64,000 nt of DNA from Pilasporangium apinafurcum (taxonomy: Eukaryota; Oomycota; Peronosporomycetes; Pythiales; Pythiaceae), in the NCBI GenBank assembly GCA_001600495.1, contig BCKE01000059.1, positions 137,575 through 201,574 on the forward strand, read 5' to 3'. Position 1 is the first letter of the stretch. Each line of letters starts with the position of its first letter. Both the position numbers and the translations under genes were made by a program. Below, piece after piece: positions 52,578-60,893 of the stretch. The notes below the pieces were generated by a model. It made no database searches, had not been told where the DNA came from, and was given only the letters and a program-made list of their open reading frames with translations.

Positions 52578-54233
52578 ATGGACGAGAACTACGGCGCCGT
52601 GGAGCTCTCCAAGCACCACCATGACGCTTCTGAAGGGGAATATCTCTTCAAATATCTCATCCTTGTGCAAATTTTCATGTACCTTGAGGCTGGGGCGGTG
52701 CCGTCTTTACTCCAGCAATTTACATTTACGTTCCATCTCAGTCCACAAGAACAAGGGTTGCTCGGCGCCATCGTCTACATCGCCATATCTTCTGCATCCC
52801 CCTGGTGTAGCACGCTCTTCCGTCGCTTCAGCCCACGCTCACTACTGGGTTGGACACTCGTCATCAACAACCTCGCAGTGCTGGTGTTTGCGTGCACGCC
52901 GACTGGACACTGGATCTCGAAACCCATTCTCATCATCATGCGCGGTTTCGTTGGTGTTACACAGGCATTTCACTGTGTCTACTCGCCGCTATGGGTACAT
53001 GAATACGCTCCAAAATCCCAACGTGGGAGCTGGATGAGCTATCTGCAGGCCGCAACCCCACTCGGTATCACCTTGGGGTATTTGGCTGGGTCTGTAACGC
53101 TCTGGTTCGCTGCGCGTGGGTCAGAAGCGCTTAGTATCGTTGGAAGCACTAATTTTCGAAGACTTGCCTCGATTGTACTGCCAGTGGTGTATGATGCGTC
53201 AACTATTGCACCTACAGCCATGGACAAAGCTGGTTTAGATCACCTCTTCGACGATGTGGGCGAGGGTAGTACGAGTCTCTGCCATGGCATCTACTGCTGG
53301 CGCTGGCCGTTCTTCCTGCAGTTTTTGCTGATACTGCCACTCTCGATTGGGATCTTTTTCGTACCAATGGATCACATCACGCTGCATCGCCCCAGAAGTC
53401 GATCGATGATTCTGATGGAATCGATTAATGAGGACGTAGATGATGATGATGACGATGGGAATAAGGACTTTGAGAAACCCCATGAGCTGACGCGTCTGCG
53501 TGGTCCTGGACCTGTCGAATCAAAAAGAGACGCTCTTAAATGGGAGAATCTACGTCTGCTTTTTCAAGAACGAGTCTACGTCTGCATCGTGCTCGGTCTT
53601 TCCGCACTATTTTACGTGGTTGCGGGTGTTCAATACTGGACGACACTCTACTTGGCGACGAATACGGATGACTCAGTTTACGAAATTCATATTTCATATT
53701 TACTTGTGAGTGGAACGGGCCCCATCCTGGGTGTGTTCTTTGGTGGATGGCTTATTGATCAGTTTGGCGGCTATGCTGGTCCTGTACAGCAACTGAAAGC
53801 ACTTCGCATCAGTATGATATTGGGTGGGATGGGTTGTCTTGCGTCTCTCCCCGTATCCTACTTTCACGACACCCTCTATATTGCGATCTTCTTGTGGTTG
53901 ATGTTGTTCTGTGGGGGGAGTATCTTGCCAGCGTGTTCAGGCATCGTGATTTCGTCTGCACCACATCGACTTCGACCACTGGCATCTTCGGTTGCCTACG
54001 CTAGTTATAATTTGCTCGGGTATGCAGCTTCAAATTATATCCCTGGGCTTATCATGAACTTCATCGTGCGCCATGTCGACACCGCCTCATGCGATACAGC
54101 GTGCACCTATCGCATAGGTTTTCGGATTGTGTTAATGTGGAGTGTGTGGGCATTTTTCTGTCTGTTTTGTGGGTACGTTTCATCTGCAAGAAAGCTGGCT
54201 CGGGAATTCAGCAAGGGACAAGCAGATGTTTAG
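52578..54233 (+). CDS. Major facilitator superfamily transporter (Spinster-like)
   Basis: Single exon, 551 residues from MDENYGAVELSKHHH. About 12 hydrophobic segments, for example LFKYLILVQIFMYLEAGAVP, GLLGAIVYIAISSASPW, RVYVCIVLGLSALFYVVAGV, GPILGVFFGGWLIDQFGGYA, GYAASNYIPGLIMNFIV. A cytoplasmic loop between the halves is strongly acidic (DVDDDDDDGNKDFEKP). The topology and motifs (EYAPKSQRGSWMSYLQ in loop 4-5; VQYWTTLYLAT) resemble Spinster-type and related oomycete MFS proteins. Substrate unknown. The start is set at 52578; a longer form from 52494 is possible. Confidence 0.88.
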   Translation: MDENYGAVELSKHHHDASEGEYLFKYLILVQIFMYLEAGAVPSLLQQFTFTFHLSPQEQGLLGAIVYIAISSASPWCSTLFRRFSPRSLLGWTLVINNLAVLVFACTPTGHWISKPILIIMRGFVGVTQAFHCVYSPLWVHEYAPKSQRGSWMSYLQAATPLGITLGYLAGSVTLWFAARGSEALSIVGSTNFRRLASIVLPVVYDASTIAPTAMDKAGLDHLFDDVGEGSTSLCHGIYCWRWPFFLQFLLILPLSIGIFFVPMDHITLHRPRSRSMILMESINEDVDDDDDDGNKDFEKPHELTRLRGPGPVESKRDALKWENLRLLFQERVYVCIVLGLSALFYVVAGVQYWTTLYLATNTDDSVYEIHISYLLVSGTGPILGVFFGGWLIDQFGGYAGPVQQLKALRISMILGGMGCLASLPVSYFHDTLYIAIFLWLMLFCGGSILPACSGIVISSAPHRLRPLASSVAYASYNLLGYAASNYIPGLIMNFIVRHVDTASCDTACTYRIGFRIVLMWSVWAFFCLFCGYVSSARKLAREFSKGQADV

Positions 54234-54399
54234 ACCGCTGCGTAGGTTCCAAACGTCGATATTTATGTTCTTGAACGGAGCACATAGAGAGAAGAGATAT
54301 AGAAAAAAAAAATTGCGATGGGAGTGAGTTGTAGCGACGTTTCACTGCATAATGCAGACTAGAAACAAATGAATACAGTTATTTGGCGTAAAGATTCGA

Positions 54400-56076
54400 C
54401 TATGTTTGTTTTTTAGTCTCCTCCGCCATCATCTGTTTGATCCGTGGAGGTTTTCGGAGGAGAGTGTTGAGCATACTACCCACAAAGAATGCCACGACTG
54501 TCGAAGTCATCGTAATGACATTGTATGGCATACTGAAATCTGGAGTGGGCAAGGGCACCAATAGTGGTTCAGTGAACAACGTCTTTGTAAATGCTTTCCC
54601 GTCTGCGTTCAATACTCCGCACAAAGTGTCTTTTGCATCTGGTGATATCACTTGAAAAGTTGCAACTCCCGGTGGAATGTCAAAGCCACGATTCGCGTCT
54701 GGTGGATGCTCTGACAAAGGCAGGAACGTCTTCTCTAATTGTATTGAAAATACCAGGGATGTGTTGGCAGGAAGAATCGTTTCTAAGTGGATTTGATTGG
54801 GTCGATTCCGCAATTCCGCAGGAACAAAATCAAAACTCCGAATCAATTCTTCTGCCTTCGGGCCAATCGTACCACTCAATGTCAGCGTTTTGGCTCGAAA
54901 GGTGCTGAAGTATATGCGAAGATACCAAGGTAACACGTCATGGTACGTCACTTCCATAGCACAGGAGGGATGGTTGTTTGTTAACTGTACTGCAATGCCA
55001 CCTCGTACCTGGCCGTATCCAGTGATATACCGATGGACAGACACCACGTCATGTCGTGCATTGATAGCCTCAAATGAAGGTTCCGACCGGTGATCCGCTG
55101 AATAAAGATCCCAAGCGGCCGATACACTCACAGGATGCTCCTTCAGATTTGTCACGCGTCCACCTAGTTCCTTACGAGTAGCCAGCGAGGATGCCATTGG
55201 AATTTGACGTTGTTCAAAATCAGGTAATGGCTCCATGTGCAGGAAGCTTTCAGTCGCAAGTGGACAGGAATCCACAACAGTATCTTCAGGTGGCAGACTT
55301 TCAAAGAACACTGAACCGATACTTGGCTGATCTTTTACATTAGATGCCAGGGGTTGGACAGTTGTGAGGTGCTGATGGATAGCCCATTTCTCACCGTTTT
55401 GAGATCTGGACGCAAATATAGATAGCGACAAATACTCGCCTGATAGAACATTGATAGGATCAATGAGCTTGCCAATTCCAGCAATGGAACGGCATGGAAG
55501 CATCTTCAGCCACGGGGTCAAATTTTCAGTGCACACTTCTTCTCGTGCTAATGCACCATGAAGAAATAGAGAGGACGAACTTGAATTATTAACTATATAT
55601 GCCCCCAAATGATGTGGTGTAGACCCTTGTAACAAGTCTGTGACAACTGTTTCATCCATCTGGTTCAGTGATGCTGAAAATACTCCTCCAAGCTCCGAAG
55701 TGATACCCTTCCACCGTTCCAATGGTGAGACTGATTCATCTGGTCGTAGTTTCACTTGCAATCGCGTGCCGAATGGACCCTGAATTACATCTGCTGCTGG
55801 TCCGTAAAAGCGATCAGCGTACTTCCCAACGACGAACGTGAGATGAAACGATTCCACTTGGTATTTCGTCAGGATTTGCTGGATGACGATCGGATAGGCA
55901 TTGTTATCGCTACTTGGATCTGTGACAGCAACTTCTGTTCTAAAGTCAAAATGTCCAAGGACTTTGCGGCTAGATGGTAAGGGACGGATTGTCAACCGTT
56001 CTGTGTATTCTGCAATGGCTACATGGGCGCAGAGCAGCACGATCCAGCAGCAAAAGGCCATGTTTAGCTGTTGCAT
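54400..56076 (-). CDS. PIGT: GPI transamidase subunit PIG-T/Gpi16
   Basis: Single exon, 558 residues. Signal peptide MAFCCWIVLLCAHVAIA (from MQQLN or from the second Met). Lumenal domain with family stretches FHLTFVVGKYADRFYGPAAD, ERWKGITSELGGVFSASLNQ, CTENLTPWLKMLPCRS, HRYITGYGQVRGGIAVQLTN, MEVTYHDVLPWYLRIYFSTF. C-terminal membrane helix PDFSMPYNVITMTSTVVAFF followed by a Lys-rich cytosolic tail (KPPRIKQMMAEETKKQT). In the ER membrane it forms the transamidase complex with PIG-K, GAA1, PIG-S and PIG-U; a Cys of PIG-T links to PIG-K. Ends 166 nt from the MFS stop (convergent). Confidence 0.95.
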   Translation of the reverse strand: MQQLNMAFCCWIVLLCAHVAIAEYTERLTIRPLPSSRKVLGHFDFRTEVAVTDPSSDNNAYPIVIQQILTKYQVESFHLTFVVGKYADRFYGPAADVIQGPFGTRLQVKLRPDESVSPLERWKGITSELGGVFSASLNQMDETVVTDLLQGSTPHHLGAYIVNNSSSSSLFLHGALAREEVCTENLTPWLKMLPCRSIAGIGKLIDPINVLSGEYLSLSIFASRSQNGEKWAIHQHLTTVQPLASNVKDQPSIGSVFFESLPPEDTVVDSCPLATESFLHMEPLPDFEQRQIPMASSLATRKELGGRVTNLKEHPVSVSAAWDLYSADHRSEPSFEAINARHDVVSVHRYITGYGQVRGGIAVQLTNNHPSCAMEVTYHDVLPWYLRIYFSTFRAKTLTLSGTIGPKAEELIRSFDFVPAELRNRPNQIHLETILPANTSLVFSIQLEKTFLPLSEHPPDANRGFDIPPGVATFQVISPDAKDTLCGVLNADGKAFTKTLFTEPLLVPLPTPDFSMPYNVITMTSTVVAFFVGSMLNTLLRKPPRIKQMMAEETKKQT

Positions 56077-56425
56077 CCTGTCGCAACTAGCTCCAAAACC
56101 TGGATACTTCCAACTCTTCCTAAAAGTAGGACATCATCTATTATTTTAGGACAACACCCTAATTTAGGTTTTTAACAAATTCAAATTGGTACGTTAGGGT
56201 ACGGTTACGAGTCAGTTTGGGTGAGAGGGGTTGAAGAAAGGGGTGGCGGCGAGAGAAGCTCTTTGTGTGGACCAGAGTGAGGGGGAAATGTGTTGGCTGC
56301 CCTCTTTTTTTTTTCTTCCTGTTTTTATATGGCCATGGTCATATTCTACAACTAGCGGGTGGATTTGAGACATGGAGAACGACAACAACATCTTCTCTAT
56401 GCAGACACGACACGGCATCGAGAGG
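56077..56425. other. Intergenic, PIG-T promoter and CCT-gene 3' flank
   Basis: 350 nt; contains a T9-10 run near 56305 and an AATTTAGG/CCTAAATT-like pair around 56148-56168. No gene seen. Confidence 0.4.
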
Positions 56426-57436
56426 CTATGTAAAACTCATCAACTGGCAAAGAAGTTCTTCATCTTCCTTCTTCACAAATCGTCCTTTGACACGCAGACG
56501 CGAGTTAGCAAAATTCTTGCGTACATCATAATCCACTTTCTTGGCCCAGACGCGACGCTTGCGTTTCTCAAGGAAACGCTCAATACGTTTTCTCCTTGCT
56601 TCCGGAGAGTAGCTGCCAATGTACTTGGACTCTGAGCCAGGCGAGGTCCCTTCAATCTGGTTGCCTTCATTCACGGCTGAGATTTCCATACGAATAAATT
56701 CCTCCAAATGTTTACGACCCAGGCCACCATACTCACTGCTGCTTCCTTCGGATGAGCATATGGAAGCGAGACGTACACGCTGCTTGTATTCACTTGTTTG
56801 ACGATATGAATCAAACCATGCACTATCTTCTTCCACGCCAGTGGGACTGCTATCAAGACCAAGGTATGACGACTCTTCTTTCACCTGTGACAAACCCCAC
56901 TTTTGGTTCTGTCCATACTCCAAACGGCTCGACTTGGGATCATGTTGGTGTCGACTTGATTGCATCGGGATCATAATTGGTCTCGACGATGAACTAGATG
57001 ATGAGTAGTCATCGTTGTCATCCTGGTTTGAGGCGGCTCGCGCATGATCCCGTGCAGCGGCTACAAGTCCATCAAACGGGGATCGATAAGAAGGCCATGT
57101 CCTACTGCATTCATCGTCCTCTTGTGAATCCATGTCCACATCGCTATCGTCATCATCTTCTTCTTGTTGTCGTGGGATCATCGAGGTCAGCGGGCGCTCC
57201 TGAATTTTGTGATGTAACAACGAAAACGACGAAAAATTGTCTGCATGTGCTTGCATAAAGGACTGGTTGGGTAGTGAATTGGGCATTGAACTTGGTGGTG
57301 ATGCATTAAAGGAGCCAAAGGCATTTTTCTTGTTGGCATGCCATGGTAGCTCGTCGGCGTAGAGTGGAGATGCGTATTTGCGCTCATCCGGAGCAGAGAG
57401 ACTCATGAGAGTTTCCGCTACTTCGGTGTCAATCAT
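56426..57436 (-). CDS. CCT-motif (CONSTANS/CO-like/TOC1) protein
   Basis: Single exon, 336 residues from MIDTEVAETLMSLSAPDERK (ATG 57436). The C-terminal residues about 280-325 match a CCT motif: ARRKRIERFLEKRKRRVWAK, VDYDVRKNFANSRLRVKGRF, then VKKEDE. Key positions (R-x5-KR, Y-x2-RK-x2-A, RxRVKGRF) are conserved. The rest is disordered with Asp/Ser runs (DDDDSDVDMDSQEDDE). In plants CCT motifs mediate DNA binding with NF-Y subunits and nuclear localisation; several stramenopiles carry CCT proteins without B-box or response-regulator domains. A CCAAT-dependent role is possible, given NF-Y partnership in plants, but is inference only. Confidence 0.88.
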   Translation of the reverse strand: MIDTEVAETLMSLSAPDERKYASPLYADELPWHANKKNAFGSFNASPPSSMPNSLPNQSFMQAHADNFSSFSLLHHKIQERPLTSMIPRQQEEDDDDSDVDMDSQEDDECSRTWPSYRSPFDGLVAAARDHARAASNQDDNDDYSSSSSSSRPIMIPMQSSRHQHDPKSSRLEYGQNQKWGLSQVKEESSYLGLDSSPTGVEEDSAWFDSYRQTSEYKQRVRLASICSSEGSSSEYGGLGRKHLEEFIRMEISAVNEGNQIEGTSPGSESKYIGSYSPEARRKRIERFLEKRKRRVWAKKVDYDVRKNFANSRLRVKGRFVKKEDEELLCQLMSFT

Positions 57437-58408
57437 TCTTGCTGTTTCTGGGATCGCGAGTGACGTTTTGAAATGGGTGGTGGGGTCTTCAATGGAAAAC
57501 GAACACACAGATGATTTGATTCGGGGTGATCACTTCCTTCCTTCAACACTTCTTTCTCTAAACCTTTCCGTTTCGCCTGCGATTGCGTTTATGTCACCCA
57601 GCTGCGCGGCTCATAACACAAAAAAACCGGACCAGCTGCCAGTTCTTTCAATCCGCCATAAAAAAACCTCGGAATCCACTTAAAAACCTTGTCTCCTCTC
57701 CGCCACGACACTACCTACCCCTCGCTTCCCTCCAATTGTGCGAGCCAGAGCTCTTGAAGCCATACGCCAACCCGATTGGTGGAGGAGCCACTGGCGGAAG
57801 AGGAGGAGCAATGGAGGGTGCGTGTAGGCGAAAATCCAATGTTGAAAGAGAGAGGGTCACGCAAGCGTTTCATTATTATTCTAGGTGGCTAAAAAATTAG
57901 CTCTCTCGAATCCAACATGCACGAATATTGGCAATATTGTTTAACCATTTTTCCCCAAGTGTACTACCGGAAGTACACTTGCAACGATCGTTTTCTATGC
58001 GATTCGAAGCAGAGATGTGCATCGGACACAGATTTCATCAAGATTAGAAGCAATAAACACCTCTTTTGGCTCAGACGAAACCCATATAGCAAGAAAATAG
58101 TAGTACCTCCCTTAAGCATAGATGTCAACAACTTCCATTCATATCCACACTCCAGACACGAACAAAATCACAATGCATGCCATCCTCACTTAAGTGGAGT
58201 CAAGAACAAACAAACCGCGAACATTCTACGAAGTAAACCAACCAACAAGGAAAATCAGGCACATTGAGGTACAATAATACGAGTGGACATAAGTACATGT
58301 TATGATCCAGACATGCGCCTCAATCCATATGCGTACTCAAGTACAAACTGCGATTTCTCGTTACATTTTCTTTTTGTTTGGCTGCCGTGAGCTAAACTGC
58401 GCCTGCGT
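57437..58408. other. Intergenic, CCT-gene promoter and spacer
   Basis: About 970 nt. ATTGG (57775-57779) and a purine-rich GGAGGAG block (57780-57815) lie 340-380 nt upstream of the CCT gene. No coding gene is supported. Confidence 0.5.
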
Positions 58409-58678
58409 TTAAATCCTTGGACCAGCGTAGATCCACTGCTCGCGGATGTGTCCCAGGAATGGCTCCATTGGGATCTCAGCCACCGGCTGGAATTGAACGA
58501 TACCGTCAATCTTTTCTTTGATCTCCGGCATAATCTTGTCCACAAATTCCAGAGCCTTGAGGTTTTCATCCTATTGAATGCCGCTGGTCGCATCGAGGAT
58601 CATGATCGACACGTTCGTGTTGGCGGCACACCATGCCACCAATAACTGTACCAATGAGCAACCGACTTCTTTGGCGAC
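58409..58678 (-). pseudogene. Remnant of a Kv-beta-type aldo-keto reductase (C-terminal part)
   Basis: In the minus frame ending with TAA at 58409-58411, the text reads AKEVGCSLVQLLVAWCAANT, then NVSIMILDATSGIQ, an in-frame TAG, then DENLKALEFVDKIMPEIKEK and IDGIVQFQPVAEIP. This aligns throughout with the C-terminal end of Kv-channel beta-subunit aldo-keto reductases (pattern A-x-ELGxxLxQLAxAWCxxNxNVSxxIxGATS-x4-ENxxAxxVxxx). Only the last roughly 90 codons are present; the NADPH-binding barrel and the Tyr/Lys catalytic residues are absent, and the upstream sequence (58680-58780) falls into other frames. Clearly a decayed fragment. Confidence 0.7.
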
Positions 58679-59042
58679 TTAGGATTCATTGGATGGAGAG
58701 ACTCCTTAGTGGCTCTTGCTGCGTGCGCAAGCATCTTGAAAGACCATGTTGACGATCAATCGCGTTTCCAGAAAAATGAAATTATACACCTTGGGTGGGG
58801 AAAAAAGATATATGGAGTTGGAAAAATCAACTCTTGAATGAATCGTTTCAGGCTTCTCAATAGCGAAGCGTATTGAATTCAAGTATTTACTACCTCACGT
58901 CCTAGCAGCCATCCATTGAGTGTTGCTTCAACACCATTTGCCAAGATAGAAAGAACTGCAGCTTTGAGAAATAGCATAATCAAAGGCACCGAAAAAATCA
59001 AACCAACTACGAGGCGTCCTTGTTTTTGGATGTTATGATAAA
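58679..59042. other. Degraded sequence upstream of the AKR remnant
   Basis: Between the AKR remnant and the Fanzor start. Around 58730-58790 the minus strand reads FLETRLIVNMVFQDACARSK in one frame, perhaps a further decayed part of the reductase. Nothing intact. Confidence 0.35.
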
Positions 59043-60423
59043 ATGGCATCAACGAGCGATGGTATTGAAGAGAAGACCACTAAAAAGCGGAGAGCCCGCC
59101 CGGATTTTGCGGAACGGAAAGTTCGACAAAAGCAAAGCGTGTACACCACTGTGAAGACTGGCTGGCGAAAGTTCTCCAAAGACAAAAGAATGGCGGAAAA
59201 GATTGATGAGGCTGTGCGAGTTTGTTCAAAAATAGCATGTGAGGCATCCATGCTGGCATCCGTCCATGTTCTGCGATTATTGGAAGCTGGCAAAGAACTT
59301 CCTCCATTGGATAATGACTTCTTCAATCGATGCACATCTGCAATAGCCAACTTGACCGGCAACAGAAAGGTCGTCAATCCTGAATTGGAAACCAGTCGGA
59401 ATATTTACATGGACCAGTACCCTTCAGTTTATGAACCGACAGAGAAGAAATCCTATATGACTCAGATGTTGGTCCTGATCGCTCAGCACGCAAGACAGAA
59501 TTTTCAAGTCAGCAACCGATTGACGTTCTACTCCCGGTTGTGTAAGTGGATGCACCTGCAGATACGTCTTCACAACAGTGACTATTTTGAAAAGCACCAA
59601 GGCAAGATAATCAAGAGTGCTGTTTCATTGCTGGTCCGTGCAAGCACCCAAACTCAGCATAGCTTATCCAACCTGATGCCTGCGTACTTCAGGTTCAAGA
59701 AGTATCCCATCCCTACTGAGAAGATTGTTTGGATGCAGGAGTTATCGGATAGAGTGAGAAACGAGATCGGACCGCTGCCACTCGACTTGAACAAATCATC
59801 GGAACGTCACATACCCTTTCTCCGCACAATGTTGAAAGACACAAGCTCACGTGGATGATGGAATGAAGGGTTGCCAAGTCTGGTCTCTGCTTCCACAGAA
59901 ACACTTCAAACCCATTTTCATCAAGATCAATACCACCGTCCTGAAGGAACTTGCTAAGGCTTTGGGTGACCCTTTCGAGCTTTACGCCGACAAAGCTGAG
60001 TTATGGCGCATGTACTTCAATATAGATCTTGTGACCAAAGACAAGCGAAAGGAGTTTGAGCACTTCATCTCGACCGACGGTATGTCAGTTTGACAATCTC
60101 CCGTCCAAAGCTTCTCGCGAGAGAGCAAAAAGAGACATTTTCTCTTGAAGACTGGATCTTTGGTTTAGACCCGGAAAGAAAGAAGATCTTCACTGCTGTT
60201 GTCTACAAAGAGGAAAGCATGACTACATTGCAAAAACCGAAAGGAGAGAACGTGGAATATGAAGTCATCCACTGGTCTAAGGGTCGTTTCTACAGAGAGT
60301 GCGGCTACCATAGACGAACAAAGTTGACCAAAGAGTGGATTGATGCTGAGCCTGACATCAAAACCTTCAATGAAAACATTCCTTCGGCAAAAGTTGCGAA
60401 CCTTGTCTCCTATTTGAAACGGG
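59043..60423 (+). pseudogene. Fanzor-like (eukaryotic TnpB family) RuvC nuclease, frameshifted and truncated
   Basis: Three overlapping frames: 59043-59858 (271 residues), about 59851-60090, and about 60090-60423. They join into one continuous protein if one base is removed near 59855 and one added near 60094. N-terminal region: helical, Lys/Arg-rich, RLTFYSRLCKWMHLQIRLHN. Middle: VWSLLPQKHFKPIFIKINTT and FISTDGMSV. Then the RuvC-I strand FGLDPERKKIFTAVV with its catalytic Asp (codon 60168-60170), followed by SKGRFYRECGYHRRTKLT ... EWIDAEPDIKTFNENIPSAK, typical of Fanzor after RuvC-I. RuvC-II, the zinc ribbon and RuvC-III are missing because the sequence breaks at the undetermined base 60424. 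By family, an RNA-guided DNA nuclease of mobile-element origin. Two indels suggest decay or sequencing error. Confidence 0.7.
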
Positions 60424-60424
60424 N
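60424..60424. other. Undetermined base: assembly junction
   Basis: Single N within the Fanzor frame. The coding similarity stops exactly here and the sequence to the right has a different character, so this is likely a contig join or collapsed gap rather than a simple uncalled base. Confidence 0.8.
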
Positions 60425-60893
60425 GAGATTTTGTCTCGTGTATTTGGATCGTCTTCTTGCCTTCTATTTATCAAGGCCGCCAGAGTGATCAGGATGCAGG
60501 AGCAGATCAGAACATGTATACAGATGCATATAGGATGCATAGAACGTTGCCGAGAACGTTAGATCAGAGAGTGCAGAATAATAGGTTAACCTGACTTGGC
60601 CATAACTACACATCAATAAACACTTTCCTTTCTACTCCAAGAAGCAGAGCAGCTACATGTGTTTAAGTAATCTGTCTATGCGATCCCGCAGCATTAACTT
60701 CCAACAACCTATCCATTGCAAAGGGCCTTGAAACAAGAGCACTATAATAAACCTGAACAATACGACTGTAGTATATTAGATCTCGACTTTAATGTAGTTT
60801 TTATCTTTCGGAAAGTGCAAATTCTTATGCACTTTTTTGTCAAACTCCTCACAAAGGTCTCGAGATTGGTCTCCTTTACAGTGTTCCTTATAA
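60425..60893. other. Non-coding segment, possibly LTR-like repeat remnant
   Basis: After the N, about 280 nt contain TCAATAAACACTTTCC (60611-60626) and end near ACTTCCAACA (60698-60707), features often seen near the 3' end of an LTR. No second copy, primer-binding site or polyprotein is in the window, so the assignment is weak. The remainder is AT-rich. Confidence 0.25.

Noticed and set aside
57583-58267. Plus-strand frames of 105 and 116 codons
   Set aside because: They overlap promoter-like sequence, have no recognisable motif and no supporting splice structure.
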